Positions 16,261 through 25,322 of a stretch of 64,000 bases of DNA are shown in pieces. A program made the translations under genes and the position numbers. The notes under the pieces are model-generated. The model searched no databases. It saw only the letters and a program-made list of their open reading frames with translations, and was not told the origin of the DNA. Origin of the DNA: Chakrabartyella piscis (lineage in GTDB: Bacteria; Bacillota; Clostridia; Lachnospirales; Anaerotignaceae); assembly GCA_030067835.1 (NCBI GenBank), contig CP092441.1:992001-1056000 (forward strand). Direction: 5' to 3'. Positions within the stretch are counted from its first letter, which is position 1; every line of letters starts with the position of its first letter.

Positions 16261-17343
16261 ATGACTAGATTGAAATACCCTATGAGACTAGATAACCCAC
16301 GTGCATGGAGAACATATTTAGGTGGTTCTTTGTTGGATGCACTCCATGGCAAAATGGATGGAGAAGATGCTCATTTCCCAGAAGAATGGATTATGTCTGT
16401 GGTGTCTGCTAGAAATGCAGGTAGAGAAGAAATTGTAGAAGGCATGAGTCACATTGTGGAAACAGGTGAATCCTTGGCAGAGTACATTGCTGAAAATCCA
16501 GAAGCATATTTGGGTGCATCCCATGTTGCAAAAAATGGAGCAACACCAGGTGTACTCATCAAACTCATTGATTCTTCAGAACGTTTGACGGTACAAGTAC
16601 ATCCTGATCGACCAAAAGCACGTGAATTGTTTGATTCTGCTTATGGCAAAACAGAGTGTTGGCATATCTTAGGTGGACGTGAAATGAATGGTGAGAAACC
16701 TTGTGTGTATTTGGGATTCAAAGAAGGTGTCACCAGAGAAAAATGGAAAGCATTCTTTGATACACAAGACTTGAAGGGGATGCTGGATTGTTTGTATCGT
16801 TATGATGTGGAAGTTGGCGATACCATTTTGATAGAAGGCGGTATTCCCCATGCAATTGGTGCTGGCTGTTTCTTGATGGAAATTCAAGAACCAACAGATT
16901 ACACCATCAGAACAGAACGTACCACACCAAGTGGATTCCCAGTGGCAGACTTTATGTGTCACCAAGGTTTGGGCTTTGAAAAAATGTTTGATTGCTTCCA
17001 TTATGGGGATATGACCAAGGAAGAAGTGCGAAATCGTTGGTTCATTGCACCCAAAACACTTGTGGAAACAGAGGACGTTATCATCAAAGAATTGATTGGG
17101 TATGAAAACACAGATATTTTCAAAATGAACGAAGTTTTGGTGGATGGTAGCTTTGTGGATGTGGAATGTGGCGAAACCTTCAGTGGTTTGTATGTTTTGG
17201 AAGGTAAGGGTATTATCTCTGCCAATGGAGTGGCTTTAATGGTTGACAAAGGACAACAATTTTTCATTCCAGCTGGACTTGGAAAATTGATTGTTTCAGG
17301 CAATAAATTGCGTTGTTTGCATTGTTTTGGTGGCGAAGTATAA
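16261..17343 (+). CDS. manA: Class I mannose-6-phosphate isomerase family protein
   Basis: A 360-residue zinc aldose-ketose isomerase interconverting mannose-6-phosphate and fructose-6-phosphate. The zinc ligands are visible as Q112 and H114 (VQVHPD), E132 (KTECWHIL) and H197 (GGIPHAIGAG). The C-terminal cupin (SGLYVLEGKG) is present. It starts 22 bases after the cupin gene behind GAGGTGAT. As last gene of the glycyl-radical operon it may act on the pathway product rather than ordinary mannose-6-phosphate. A good terminator follows. Confidence 0.88.
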   Translation: MTRLKYPMRLDNPRAWRTYLGGSLLDALHGKMDGEDAHFPEEWIMSVVSARNAGREEIVEGMSHIVETGESLAEYIAENPEAYLGASHVAKNGATPGVLIKLIDSSERLTVQVHPDRPKARELFDSAYGKTECWHILGGREMNGEKPCVYLGFKEGVTREKWKAFFDTQDLKGMLDCLYRYDVEVGDTILIEGGIPHAIGAGCFLMEIQEPTDYTIRTERTTPSGFPVADFMCHQGLGFEKMFDCFHYGDMTKEEVRNRWFIAPKTLVETEDVIIKELIGYENTDIFKMNEVLVDGSFVDVECGETFSGLYVLEGKGIISANGVALMVDKGQQFFIPAGLGKLIVSGNKLRCLHCFGGEV

Positions 17344-17395
17344 AATAAAATGAAAATATGTGGGGGAGGGTTTCCATGCCCTCCTAAATGTAATG

Positions 17396-17419
17396 GCGGA
17401 GGATTCCCTTCGCTTTTTT
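17396..17419 (+). terminator. Terminator of the glycyl-radical operon
   Basis: GCGGAGG (17396-17402) pairs with CCTTCGC (17407-17413) across ATTC, then six T. Confidence 0.8.
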
Positions 17420-17470
17420 GATGTAAAAAATGGATGTGATTACTTCGTAAAATGCTTATTCCTTATGCAC

Positions 17471-17631
17471 TGTCATCCAGAATGAAATGAAGTATCTCGG
17501 TTTCGGTGCAAGATTCCTCAATGCATTCAGAAAGACAAAGTGGCAGATAGTACACATCTGTTTTTGTCATTCAGAGGAACGCAGTGACGAAGAATCTTTG
17601 GTTTTTCGGTCGATTCGTGAATCGCCCCTAC
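17471..17631. repeat. A-type and B-type repeats in the manA-araC gap
   Basis: A decayed A-type unit at 17471-17498, a full A-type at 17565-17598 (TGTCATTCAGAGGAACG to GAAGAATCT) and a minus-strand B-type at 17607-17631. The 25-base B unit is an exact inverse of the one at 54323-54347. The rest of the gap between manA and the AraC gene holds no gene I can see. Confidence 0.65.
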
Positions 17632-17718
17632 AACTGTGTATTTCGTTTTCAACATTCTAAAATCTTCACTTTTCACTTTTAGTTCTTCACTATATATGAC
17701 GAATTGCCTTTGTTTGGG

Positions 17719-18612
17719 CTATTCCTTCTGTGCAGACAGCTGAAACTGCTTTGGACTTTGGTTGAACTTTTTCTTGAACGCTCGACTGAAATGAGACAAA
17801 TTGTTATATCCAACTTGACCACATACATCTTCAACAGACGTACCACCAATGAGCAATGCTTTTGCCTTCATTAGACGACAATTGATGATGTATTGATTGG
17901 GTGATGTGCCTGTGGTGATTTTGAATTTTTCACATAAATAAAACTTATTGATGAAAAATTCCTTTGCCAAAAAATCCAAGGTGATATCCTGCCAATAATT
18001 TTCATGGATATAGTTCATAATATTGTAGATGACATCATGATTTTTGGTGTAGTCATAGTGTGAAAGTTGATGGTGTTTTTGATACAAGGTGTTGATTTGC
18101 AATAAAATATCTGCAAACAAAATTTGAATGTGAAAATCACGTCCATAACAAGTGGTGGAATCGCCGTTTTCCAAAACAATCAGACGATCAAAACATTGGA
18201 TGAAAGAAAGTGCTTCTTCTTTGGTCAGTGGCAAAACATATGCATCCTCAAAAGGACGAAACAAAAAACACGCCAATAAATCCATACCCATAACAGGAAA
18301 AGATTCTATATATTCTGACTTGAAATAGGCGACATATCGGTCACTGACTGCATTTGGTGTCATTTGCTGCATTTGGTGCAAATCCATATGATTGGTCAAA
18401 ATCAAAGCATATTCCGGTAGAATATAGGTCTTGTTGTTGATAAATGCACGCATCCCTTTGGACAATGACAGAAAAATCTCATATTGGCTATGAATATGTG
18501 GATATTTCTTTTCATTTTCGTAAGTTACCTTATGCAACACAGAGTATTCATCTGATAAATTTTCCAAATACTGCTTAGAATGTTCCAACAAAATCCAACA
18601 CACCCTTTCCAA
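17719..18612 (-). CDS. AraC-family transcriptional regulator
   Basis: About 297 residues with an N-terminal cupin-like sensing domain (HIHSQYEIFLSLSKG) and a C-terminal double helix-turn-helix (ITLDFLAKEFFINKFYLCEKFK; DVCGQVGYNNLSHFSRAFKKKFNQSP). It is transcribed toward the glycyl-radical/manA operon and is the nearest regulator, so control of that operon is likely but unproven. The start is uncertain: the furthest in-frame start is TTG 18612, while AAAGGG lies just inside the frame and would suit a start seven codons later (TTG 18591). Confidence 0.88.
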   Translation of the reverse strand: MERVCWILLEHSKQYLENLSDEYSVLHKVTYENEKKYPHIHSQYEIFLSLSKGMRAFINNKTYILPEYALILTNHMDLHQMQQMTPNAVSDRYVAYFKSEYIESFPVMGMDLLACFLFRPFEDAYVLPLTKEEALSFIQCFDRLIVLENGDSTTCYGRDFHIQILFADILLQINTLYQKHHQLSHYDYTKNHDVIYNIMNYIHENYWQDITLDFLAKEFFINKFYLCEKFKITTGTSPNQYIINCRLMKAKALLIGGTSVEDVCGQVGYNNLSHFSRAFKKKFNQSPKQFQLSAQKE

Positions 18613-18683
18613 AATGATTTGATGAGTTTACTATACTACAAAATCATTGTAAAGAAAAGATGCAATTACATATACCAATACAG

Positions 18684-18751
18684 TGTCATTCAGAGGAACG
18701 ACGAGACAAAGAATCTTTGGCTTGCATAGGGAGCGATGCCCTCATCGCTCC
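18684..18751 (+). repeat. A-type repeat followed by a B-like hairpin
   Basis: TGTCATTCAGAGG at 18684 to GAATCT at 18717 is A-type. At 18729-18751 GGAGCGATG pairs with CATCGCTCC, a B-like hairpin that lacks the GTAGGGG start. Confidence 0.6.
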
Positions 18752-18852
18752 GCAGTTGCACAATCTATATATAATCCTGTAAATACAATAAATACACAAA
18801 ATAATGTTAAATTTGCAAAAGAATAAGTAAATATGGATAATCTATTGAAACT

Positions 18853-18880
18853 TTGATGGAAATATGATAACATATATACT
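18853..18880 (+). promoter_or_regulatory. Promoter of the Gld-like ABC operon
   Basis: TTGATG (18853-18858), 16-base spacer, TATACT (18875-18880). A second TATACT lies at 18883-18888. The start codon is at 18909. Confidence 0.5.
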
Positions 18881-18908
18881 AATATACTAGACGAAAGGGG
18901 TATCTGAT

Positions 18909-19847
18909 ATGTTAAAAGTCACAAACCTAACCAAACGATATGGCGATGTCAATTCTGTAGACGATATGAGCTTTTCCATAGGGGAACATGAAGTGGTTGG
19001 ATTGCTTGGGAAAAATGGTGCAGGAAAATCCACCACAATCCGTATGTTGACAGGATATTTGGCACGTACCTCAGGAGATATTTCCTTTATGGGTCAAGAT
19101 GTGGCAGATATGGACGCAAAAGCCAGATTACACATTGGATATTTGCCCGAAATACCACCTTTGTATACAGAACTTACGGTATATGAACACATCAAAATTG
19201 TTTGTCAATTGAAAAAAATGAAGAAATCAGAAATTCCAGCAGAAGTCAAACGTGTATGTGGTTTGTTGCAAGTGGATGATGTGATGCATCGTTGTATCCA
19301 AAATCTTTCTAAAGGATACAAACAACGTGTGGGATTTGCAGCAGCAATTGTAGGCAGCCCAAAGCTTTTGGTGTTGGATGAACCAGCAGTTGGCTTAGAT
19401 CCAAAACAGTTGGTGGAGCTCAGAAATTTGATAAAAAATCTATCCAAAGAAATGACCATCATCTTATCATCTCATATGCTGACAGAAATCACTTCTGTTT
19501 GCACCAGAATCATTATGATTCAAAAAGGAAGATTGATTGCAGATGGTACACCTGAAGAAATTCGTGATGCATATTCCAAAGAAAAACGAGTGGAATTGTC
19601 CTTCAAAGGAAATGCAGAAGCAGTATATACCAAATTGCAACAACAATATGGTGACCAAGTGGAGTTGCAACCACAACCAGGTCAGGAAGATATCCACACT
19701 GTGGAACTGATCTTTGCAGATGGTTTGGATCATAGAGAAGAATTGTTCCATACATTGGTTGCTATGGGCATAGTGATTTTGACACTCCGAGAAGTTTCCA
19801 TATCTTTGGAAGAAATCTTTATGGAAATGAATCGACAAATGGAGTAG
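18909..19847 (+). CDS. ABC transporter ATP-binding protein, GldA/NatA-like
   Basis: A 312-residue ATPase subunit. Walker A is GLLGKNGAGKST (about 31-42), the signature is LSKGYKQRV, and Walker B is LLVLDEPAVGLDP. A C-terminal extension of about 90 residues after the ATPase core is usual for this subfamily. It is first of four tightly spaced genes whose products should form one membrane complex. The substrate is unknown. AAAGGGG lies eight bases before ATG 18909. Confidence 0.92.
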   Translation: MLKVTNLTKRYGDVNSVDDMSFSIGEHEVVGLLGKNGAGKSTTIRMLTGYLARTSGDISFMGQDVADMDAKARLHIGYLPEIPPLYTELTVYEHIKIVCQLKKMKKSEIPAEVKRVCGLLQVDDVMHRCIQNLSKGYKQRVGFAAAIVGSPKLLVLDEPAVGLDPKQLVELRNLIKNLSKEMTIILSSHMLTEITSVCTRIIMIQKGRLIADGTPEEIRDAYSKEKRVELSFKGNAEAVYTKLQQQYGDQVELQPQPGQEDIHTVELIFADGLDHREELFHTLVAMGIVILTLREVSISLEEIFMEMNRQME

Positions 19848-19857
19848 GAGGTGTGGT

Positions 19858-20565
19858 ATGATAGCGATTTTTCAAAAAGAAATGACACAATATTTTACAT
19901 CTCTTATGGGGTATATTTTCATTGGTATTTTCACAGCCATTTCAGGAATTGTGTTCTATTTGGTGAATTTGGCAAGTCTCAATAGCGATATCAAAAGCTT
20001 TTTTGCTTCCATCATACCATTTCTCATTTTCTTGATTCCTGTGGTGACAATGCGTATCTATGCAGAAGAAAGAAAACAAAAGACAGAAGAAATGCTTTTG
20101 ACAGCACCTGTGGAAATGAGGGATATCATCCTTGGTAAATTCTTTGCAGCACTGTGTTTGTTCCTCATTCCAATGGCAATTACCTTTGTATTTCCAGTGA
20201 TTTTACACATATATGGAACCTTAGAAGTGTATGTGGTTTTGGGCAATTATTTGGGAATTATTTTGGTGGCATCTGCGTTTATTGCAATTGGTATTTTCAT
20301 ATCTGTGCTATCTGAAAACCAAATCATTGCAGCCATTTTGACCTATTGTGTGTTGATTAGTATTTTTTCAGTGAACAAAATCACTATGTTTGTGAAACAT
20401 CCCATTGTGGAAGAATTGGTTTCTTTTGTTTCTGTCAACACACATTATGTGAAGCTGAGTTATGGCATTTTGGACTTTGTGGATGTGGCATATTTCGTCA
20501 GTTTGACAGTATTGTTCTTGTTCTTTAGCACATATGTTTTGGATCGCAAACGAGTGATATCATAA
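19858..20565 (+). CDS. ABC transporter permease of the Gld-like complex
   Basis: A 235-residue protein with six predicted transmembrane helices, of the ABC-2/GldF type (VTMRIYAEERKQKTEEMLLTAPV between helices is typical). It starts ten bases after the ATPase gene behind AGGAGG and lies 11 bases before the Gldg gene. Confidence 0.88.
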   Translation: MIAIFQKEMTQYFTSLMGYIFIGIFTAISGIVFYLVNLASLNSDIKSFFASIIPFLIFLIPVVTMRIYAEERKQKTEEMLLTAPVEMRDIILGKFFAALCLFLIPMAITFVFPVILHIYGTLEVYVVLGNYLGIILVASAFIAIGIFISVLSENQIIAAILTYCVLISIFSVNKITMFVKHPIVEELVSFVSVNTHYVKLSYGILDFVDVAYFVSLTVLFLFFSTYVLDRKRVIS

Positions 20566-20576
20566 GGAGTAACCAT

Positions 20577-21944
20577 ATGAAACAACTTTCAAATAAAAAA
20601 ATATATAGCTTGATTGGGATTTTGGCAGTGGTGATTTTTGTGTTGTTCAATTTGTTGTTTGGTCAATTGGGTGAACAATATTCCACCAAAATCGATTTGA
20701 CAGACAATGGTTTGTATGATCTTTCAGAAGAAACAGAATTGTATGTTGGCAGATTGGATACACCCATTACCATAACGGTTTTGGCAGCAGAAGAGGAATA
20801 TCCATCTATGTTGGTGGAGATTTTGGAACGCTACACAGAAGTATCTGGTCAGATTCAAATTGCATACAAAGACCCATATGAAAATCCAACATTATTGGAA
20901 ACATATCGCCAAAAGGGCATCAATCTTGGTGAAAGTGATATTTTGGTGACACAAGATGCCTATGCAAAACATATTACATTTGCAGAAATCTTGGTGGAAG
21001 AAAATGGTTCTGTTACTGGTATCCAATTGGAGCAAGTGTTGACTTCAGCCATTTTGAATTTGGCAGTGGAAAACAAACCACAAGTGCTCTTTACTTTGGG
21101 TCACAACGAAAGCATCACAACCAGTTTGGAATCTTTGTTTGTAGAAAACAATTTTGAAACCACACAGGCAGCATTGTCTGCAACCAATATAGAAGAAGCG
21201 GCTTTGGTGGTCATTGCAAATCCAAAGGGTGACTTCCAAGTGGATGAAATACAAATGTTGGAAAACTTCTTGGCAGAAGATGGCAAAATCATCATGATGT
21301 GTGAACCAGGAATAGAAGAAATGCCTAATTTGGAGGCACTTCTTGCAAAATGGAACATTGGACTTGGGGATTCTGTGGTATTGGAATCACAAGCCTATAT
21401 TTCCAACAATCCTTTGAATATCATACCTATGTATGGTAGTCATGAAATCAATCGCTATTTTATGGAAAATCCAATTTATATGACTTTGCCATCCTCCAGA
21501 AACTTGGAACAATTGGCAAATGCAACGGGTAGCATCCAAACAACAGCAGTGTTGCTTTCCACATCAGATTCTTATGGCAAATCAGCAGAAGGATATGATA
21601 CCACAGCAAAAGAAGATGGAGATGTAACAGGTCCATTTGCATTGTCTTTGGTATCAGAAAAAGAGGGTGCTGGTGCAATTTTGGTTTTGGGCAGTGGAAA
21701 GAGTTATGCAGATGATATTTTGAGTGTATCCAGCTATGCAAATAAAATGTTCTTTACACAAGTGGCAACCTATTTCAATGACGATGTGGTGGCAGTGAGC
21801 ATTCCTGCAAAAACCACTGTGATTCCACCTCTTGTAATGGCAAGTAACACCATCTTGATGATTGGTATTGTCTTTGGTGGTATTTTACCAGTTTTGATTA
21901 TTTTGTTGGGTCTTGTAAAAGTATTGAAGAGGAAAAAATTATGA
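20577..21944 (+). CDS. Gldg-family extracytoplasmic ABC component
   Basis: A 455-residue protein with one N-terminal (about 9-31) and one C-terminal (about 425-448) transmembrane helix and a large outer domain. The outer part resembles the GldG/ABC-type auxiliary domain, with phrases such as YTEVSGQIQIAYKDPYENP and LFTLGHNES. In Bacteroidetes GldG serves gliding; in Firmicutes the homologous cluster has no established role, and gliding should not be inferred. The stop overlaps the next start as ATGA. Confidence 0.85.
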   Translation: MKQLSNKKIYSLIGILAVVIFVLFNLLFGQLGEQYSTKIDLTDNGLYDLSEETELYVGRLDTPITITVLAAEEEYPSMLVEILERYTEVSGQIQIAYKDPYENPTLLETYRQKGINLGESDILVTQDAYAKHITFAEILVEENGSVTGIQLEQVLTSAILNLAVENKPQVLFTLGHNESITTSLESLFVENNFETTQAALSATNIEEAALVVIANPKGDFQVDEIQMLENFLAEDGKIIMMCEPGIEEMPNLEALLAKWNIGLGDSVVLESQAYISNNPLNIIPMYGSHEINRYFMENPIYMTLPSSRNLEQLANATGSIQTTAVLLSTSDSYGKSAEGYDTTAKEDGDVTGPFALSLVSEKEGAGAILVLGSGKSYADDILSVSSYANKMFFTQVATYFNDDVVAVSIPAKTTVIPPLVMASNTILMIGIVFGGILPVLIILLGLVKVLKRKKL

Positions 21945-23260
21945 TGGGTAAATACAAACAATTGAAAATTTTCATATGTATCGCCATTGTGCTATTTGTT
22001 GGCAATATAGCCTTGTACTTTTCAGGACAAACAGAGCAAACACAAGTGGCAGAAGATGCTTTTGTGGTAACGGATATTTCTGTTGCAGACTTTGCTGGTA
22101 CCATCATCCAAAACAATCAAATGAATCTGGGTATTTTGCAAAATGGTTCAGAATTGGAATTGATTACAGAAGATACAGGTACCTTTGATATCAGCCAGTT
22201 GCGTACTTTGATCTATTCCCTTTGTCATATGACAGCCAGTTTGGAATTTGCAGATGAATCCCAATGGGAAGGCTTTGGTATGGCAGAACCAACAACCTAT
22301 ATTTCTCTTTTTCTTGTAGATGGTTCCACACAGGAATACGCATTGCTGAACCAAAATCCAATTGATGGTAGTTATTATTTGTATTCTGAAACAGACAATA
22401 AGGTATTTATGGTGGGTCAAGTCGTTGGAGATATGCTGTCTGGTGGATATTCCAATTTCTATGCAAAAACCATATTCCCAACCATAAACGGTAGCAATTA
22501 CACCTACTTGGAAGGTGTATTTGTGGAATATGCAGATGGCACTTCCTATGAATTGGTACAAAAAGATGGTGGTTTCTATATGACATCACCCATTTCCCAA
22601 AAAGTATCTTTGACCAATGTGGTGACTGGTTGGTTGCCATATGTTGGTGCGTTGTATGCAGATGAAGTGGTGGCAACAAATGCAGATTTGTCAGACTATG
22701 GTTTGGATCAATATGATTTGCGTATCACCATGACAGTAGCAGGTGAAGAATACATTGGATGTTTGCTGAAAGAAGATGGTTCTATTTTGTTTGGAGATGA
22801 AATCACAGGCAGTGTGTATCGTGTAGCAGAAGCGGAATACACAACCATTGCACAGGACTATACATCCTTCTTCCAAGGAAAAGCCTTCCAATATGCTATG
22901 GGTGATATTGCAAAAATTGATGTGAGTTCTGGTACAGGTAGCACAACCTTTGATATCACACCACAAGAACAAACAGTTGTGGTAACCATTGGAGGAGAAA
23001 TCATTCCAGAAGAAGATGTGATTACCTTATTCCAAGCAATCAATGGCATTGCAATAGAACGTGTGGCAACAGAACAAGTGGAATTTACAAATGAATTGAA
23101 CTTTACATTCCAATACCTAAATGGAATGCAAGATAAAGTTGTAATTGGTAAAACAGCAGCTGGCGAATATTGTGTTTCTATGAACGATATCGTCAACTTT
23201 ATGGTGACAGAAGATTCTGTTACAACTTTGCAACAAGGACTAATGGGATATATGAGTTGA
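21941..23260 (+). CDS. DUF4340 domain-containing protein
   Basis: A 439-residue protein with an N-terminal membrane anchor (IFICIAIVLFVGNIALYF) and a long extracytoplasmic region with repeated beta-rich units. DUF4340 proteins regularly accompany Gldg-type ABC operons and are thought to work with them outside the membrane. The start overlaps the Gldg stop by four bases, so the two are translationally coupled. Confidence 0.83.
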   Translation: MMGKYKQLKIFICIAIVLFVGNIALYFSGQTEQTQVAEDAFVVTDISVADFAGTIIQNNQMNLGILQNGSELELITEDTGTFDISQLRTLIYSLCHMTASLEFADESQWEGFGMAEPTTYISLFLVDGSTQEYALLNQNPIDGSYYLYSETDNKVFMVGQVVGDMLSGGYSNFYAKTIFPTINGSNYTYLEGVFVEYADGTSYELVQKDGGFYMTSPISQKVSLTNVVTGWLPYVGALYADEVVATNADLSDYGLDQYDLRITMTVAGEEYIGCLLKEDGSILFGDEITGSVYRVAEAEYTTIAQDYTSFFQGKAFQYAMGDIAKIDVSSGTGSTTFDITPQEQTVVVTIGGEIIPEEDVITLFQAINGIAIERVATEQVEFTNELNFTFQYLNGMQDKVVIGKTAAGEYCVSMNDIVNFMVTEDSVTTLQQGLMGYMS

Positions 23261-23273
23261 TGGAGGAATCGAT

Positions 23274-23972
23274 ATGGGTATATTGGAATTGGAATTGCCG
23301 AAAAGTGGTAGACAAGATACTGTAACCAATATGGTATATTCTGTAATACGAAAAGCCATTTTGGATATGAGCTTAGAACCAGGTGAAACACTCAGTGAAA
23401 AGGAAATTGCAGCACAGTTTGCAGTCAGCAAAACACCAGTGCGTGAGTCATTCATTCGTTTGGCTAGAGAAGGATTGTTGGATATTTACCCACAAAGAGG
23501 TACATATGTGTCCAAAATCAGCATCAGTAGATGTAAAGAAGAACGTTTTTTGCGTGAAGCATTGGAAAAAGCAACATTTGAAGGATATATGGAACATCCA
23601 TCAGAAGAAAGTTTGCAAAAATTGCAAGATTGTATTCGCATCCAAAAAGAAGTGTTTCCTCGTGGAGATGCACAACTGAATATGAAATATGACGATGAAT
23701 TCCATGACATATTTTTCGATGCAACGGGCAATGGACTTTCCAAAACCATTATTCGTAGCTATGCAGTCAATTACCAACGCACCAGATTGCTTTCCATCAA
23801 AATGCAAGGTAATATTGGTGAGCTGAACACCAGCCAACATGAGGAATTGTACCAAGCAATCGTAGAAAAGAACATTGATGTTGCACACGATGTTTTGACA
23901 ACACACGTTCAGAAGTTGTTTACAGAACTTGATGAAATTGTGAACGCTTTTCCAGACTACTTTATAGATTGA
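23274..23972 (+). CDS. GntR-family (FadR/FCD-type) transcriptional regulator
   Basis: A 232-residue repressor or activator. The winged helix is at residues about 15-75 (LSEKEIAAQFAVSKTPVRESFIRLAREGLL) and the C-terminal all-helical FCD domain has the metal/ligand-binding pattern (DDEFHDIFFDATGN, HEELYQAIVEKN). FCD-type GntR proteins usually sense sugar acids or other carboxylates. It starts 13 bases after the DUF4340 gene, but function points downstream: the next unit is the TRAP/uronate operon, whose promoter contains a palindrome. It has GGAGG before ATG 23274. Confidence 0.88.
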   Translation: MGILELELPKSGRQDTVTNMVYSVIRKAILDMSLEPGETLSEKEIAAQFAVSKTPVRESFIRLAREGLLDIYPQRGTYVSKISISRCKEERFLREALEKATFEGYMEHPSEESLQKLQDCIRIQKEVFPRGDAQLNMKYDDEFHDIFFDATGNGLSKTIIRSYAVNYQRTRLLSIKMQGNIGELNTSQHEELYQAIVEKNIDVAHDVLTTHVQKLFTELDEIVNAFPDYFID

Positions 23973-24032
23973 AAAAGTTGCACAAAAATAGCGTGAATAA
24001 ATTGATAGAATTGCTGAAAATGCTTGATTTTA

Positions 24033-24061
24033 TTGACTTTTCACAACTAATATGTTAGTAT
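24033..24061 (+). promoter_or_regulatory. Promoter of the TRAP/uronate operon with an embedded palindrome
   Basis: TTGACT (24033-24038), 17-base spacer, TAGTAT (24056-24061). ACTAA (24046-24050) and TTAGT (24055-24059) form a palindrome inside the spacer and -10, a good place for the FCD-type GntR repressor to block polymerase. Confidence 0.6.
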
Positions 24062-24145
24062 TGTAATGAATAAATCATGCCATGAGTTGGGCATCTAATT
24101 CGTGGTACAGTCAAAAGGGGACTATTTATTCAAGGAGGTATTACA

Positions 24146-25216
24146 ATGAAATTCAAAAAAGTAATCGCAGCAGTAATGGCAGCAACAATGGTACTTAGCT
24201 TTGTAGGTTGTAGCTCCAGCTCTAGCTCAGAAGCAGCAGCTCCAGCAGCAGACTCTTCCGCAGCAGCAACAGAAGAAGCAGCTCCAGCAGCAGATGCTCC
24301 AGCAACAAACTTGACAGTATGTGGTACAAATGGTGTTGGTGATACACAATCCATGGCTCATGAAGAATTGGCAGCTCGTTTGAATGCAATGGGTGGCTGG
24401 AATGCAAAAGCTATGGTTTCTTCTGAAATGGGTAGTACAGATGACGTTTTGGAACAAGCAATCGCTGGTGTTGGCGTTATCGCTGCATCTGACCCTGCTA
24501 GAATCGCATCTTATGTTCCAGAAATTGGTATTCTTATGATGCCTTACTTGTTCGATAGCTATGATCAACTTGATACATTGATGGATACAGAATTGTACAA
24601 AGGTTGGACAGCTGACTTGAAAGACCAAGGTCTTGTATTGTTGACAAACAACTGTTTGACAGGTTGGAGAAACTGGGTTACAAATACAGCAATCAATGAA
24701 CCAGCTGACTTGAGCGGTATTAAAATTAGAACAATGGGTACTCCTATTGCGTTGAACTCTGTAAATGCTATGGGTGCTATTGCAACACCTTTGGATCAAA
24801 ATGAAGCTTACAACGGTATCTCCACAGGCGTTATCGATGGTGGTGAATGGCAATTGCCAACAATCTACACATTGAAATTGTATGAAGTAGCAAGCCACAT
24901 CAGTTTGTCTCATCACTTCTTGTTGACAGGTTCCATCGTAGCTGGTGCTGCATGGTATGATCAATTGAGTGAAGAACAACAAGTTCAACTTTCTGAAACA
25001 GCTGTTGAAACATACAAAGACAACCAAGCAATCGTAAACGAATACGAAGAAAAATACTTGGCTGAAATGCAAGATACATATGGCGTAACAGTTACAGAAC
25101 CAGACAGAGAAGCATTCAAAGCTGCAACAGCTTATCTTTACTCTGATATGGACACAACAGGTGGCGTAGATTTCGATGCTTTGAGAACAGAATTGTACGC
25201 ACAATTGGGAATGTAA
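24146..25216 (+). CDS. dctP: TRAP transporter solute-binding lipoprotein (DctP type)
   Basis: A 356-residue extracytoplasmic binding protein. The signal peptide ends in a lipobox with C22 (SFVGCSS), followed by a Ser/Ala-rich linker to about residue 50. The body has the DctP pattern, including SGIKIRTMGTPIALNSVNAMGA, whose arginine normally binds the substrate carboxylate, and STGVIDGGEWQ. With mannonate dehydratase and a fructuronate reductase downstream, a hexuronate is the likely ligand. AAGGAGG precedes ATG 24146. Confidence 0.9.
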   Translation: MKFKKVIAAVMAATMVLSFVGCSSSSSSEAAAPAADSSAAATEEAAPAADAPATNLTVCGTNGVGDTQSMAHEELAARLNAMGGWNAKAMVSSEMGSTDDVLEQAIAGVGVIAASDPARIASYVPEIGILMMPYLFDSYDQLDTLMDTELYKGWTADLKDQGLVLLTNNCLTGWRNWVTNTAINEPADLSGIKIRTMGTPIALNSVNAMGAIATPLDQNEAYNGISTGVIDGGEWQLPTIYTLKLYEVASHISLSHHFLLTGSIVAGAAWYDQLSEEQQVQLSETAVETYKDNQAIVNEYEEKYLAEMQDTYGVTVTEPDREAFKAATAYLYSDMDTTGGVDFDALRTELYAQLGM

Positions 25217-25262
25217 TTTTAAAATTTAATTTTAAGATGTAATTTCAGGATGTAAATGATTG

Positions 25263-25302
25263 ACACCCTATGATTGCCTTAGGGCTCGTAGGGTGTTTAT
25301 TT
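25263..25302 (+). terminator. Attenuator between dctP and dctQ
   Basis: ACACCCTA (25263-25270) pairs with TAGGGTGT (25289-25296), followed by a T-rich run. It lies within the operon, so partial termination would leave more dctP mRNA than dctQM mRNA. Confidence 0.7.
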
Positions 25303-25322
25303 TTTAAAAGGAGCTATTATTT

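Noticed and set aside
20577..21944. Gliding motility function for the Gldg-type gene
   Set aside because: Homology is to a domain shared by many Firmicute ABC systems; no other gliding gene is present.
24227..25204. 325-codon minus-strand open frame under dctP
   Set aside because: Antisense shadow: starts inside dctP, ends in poly-Cys stretches from Ala/Ser codons, no ribosome site.
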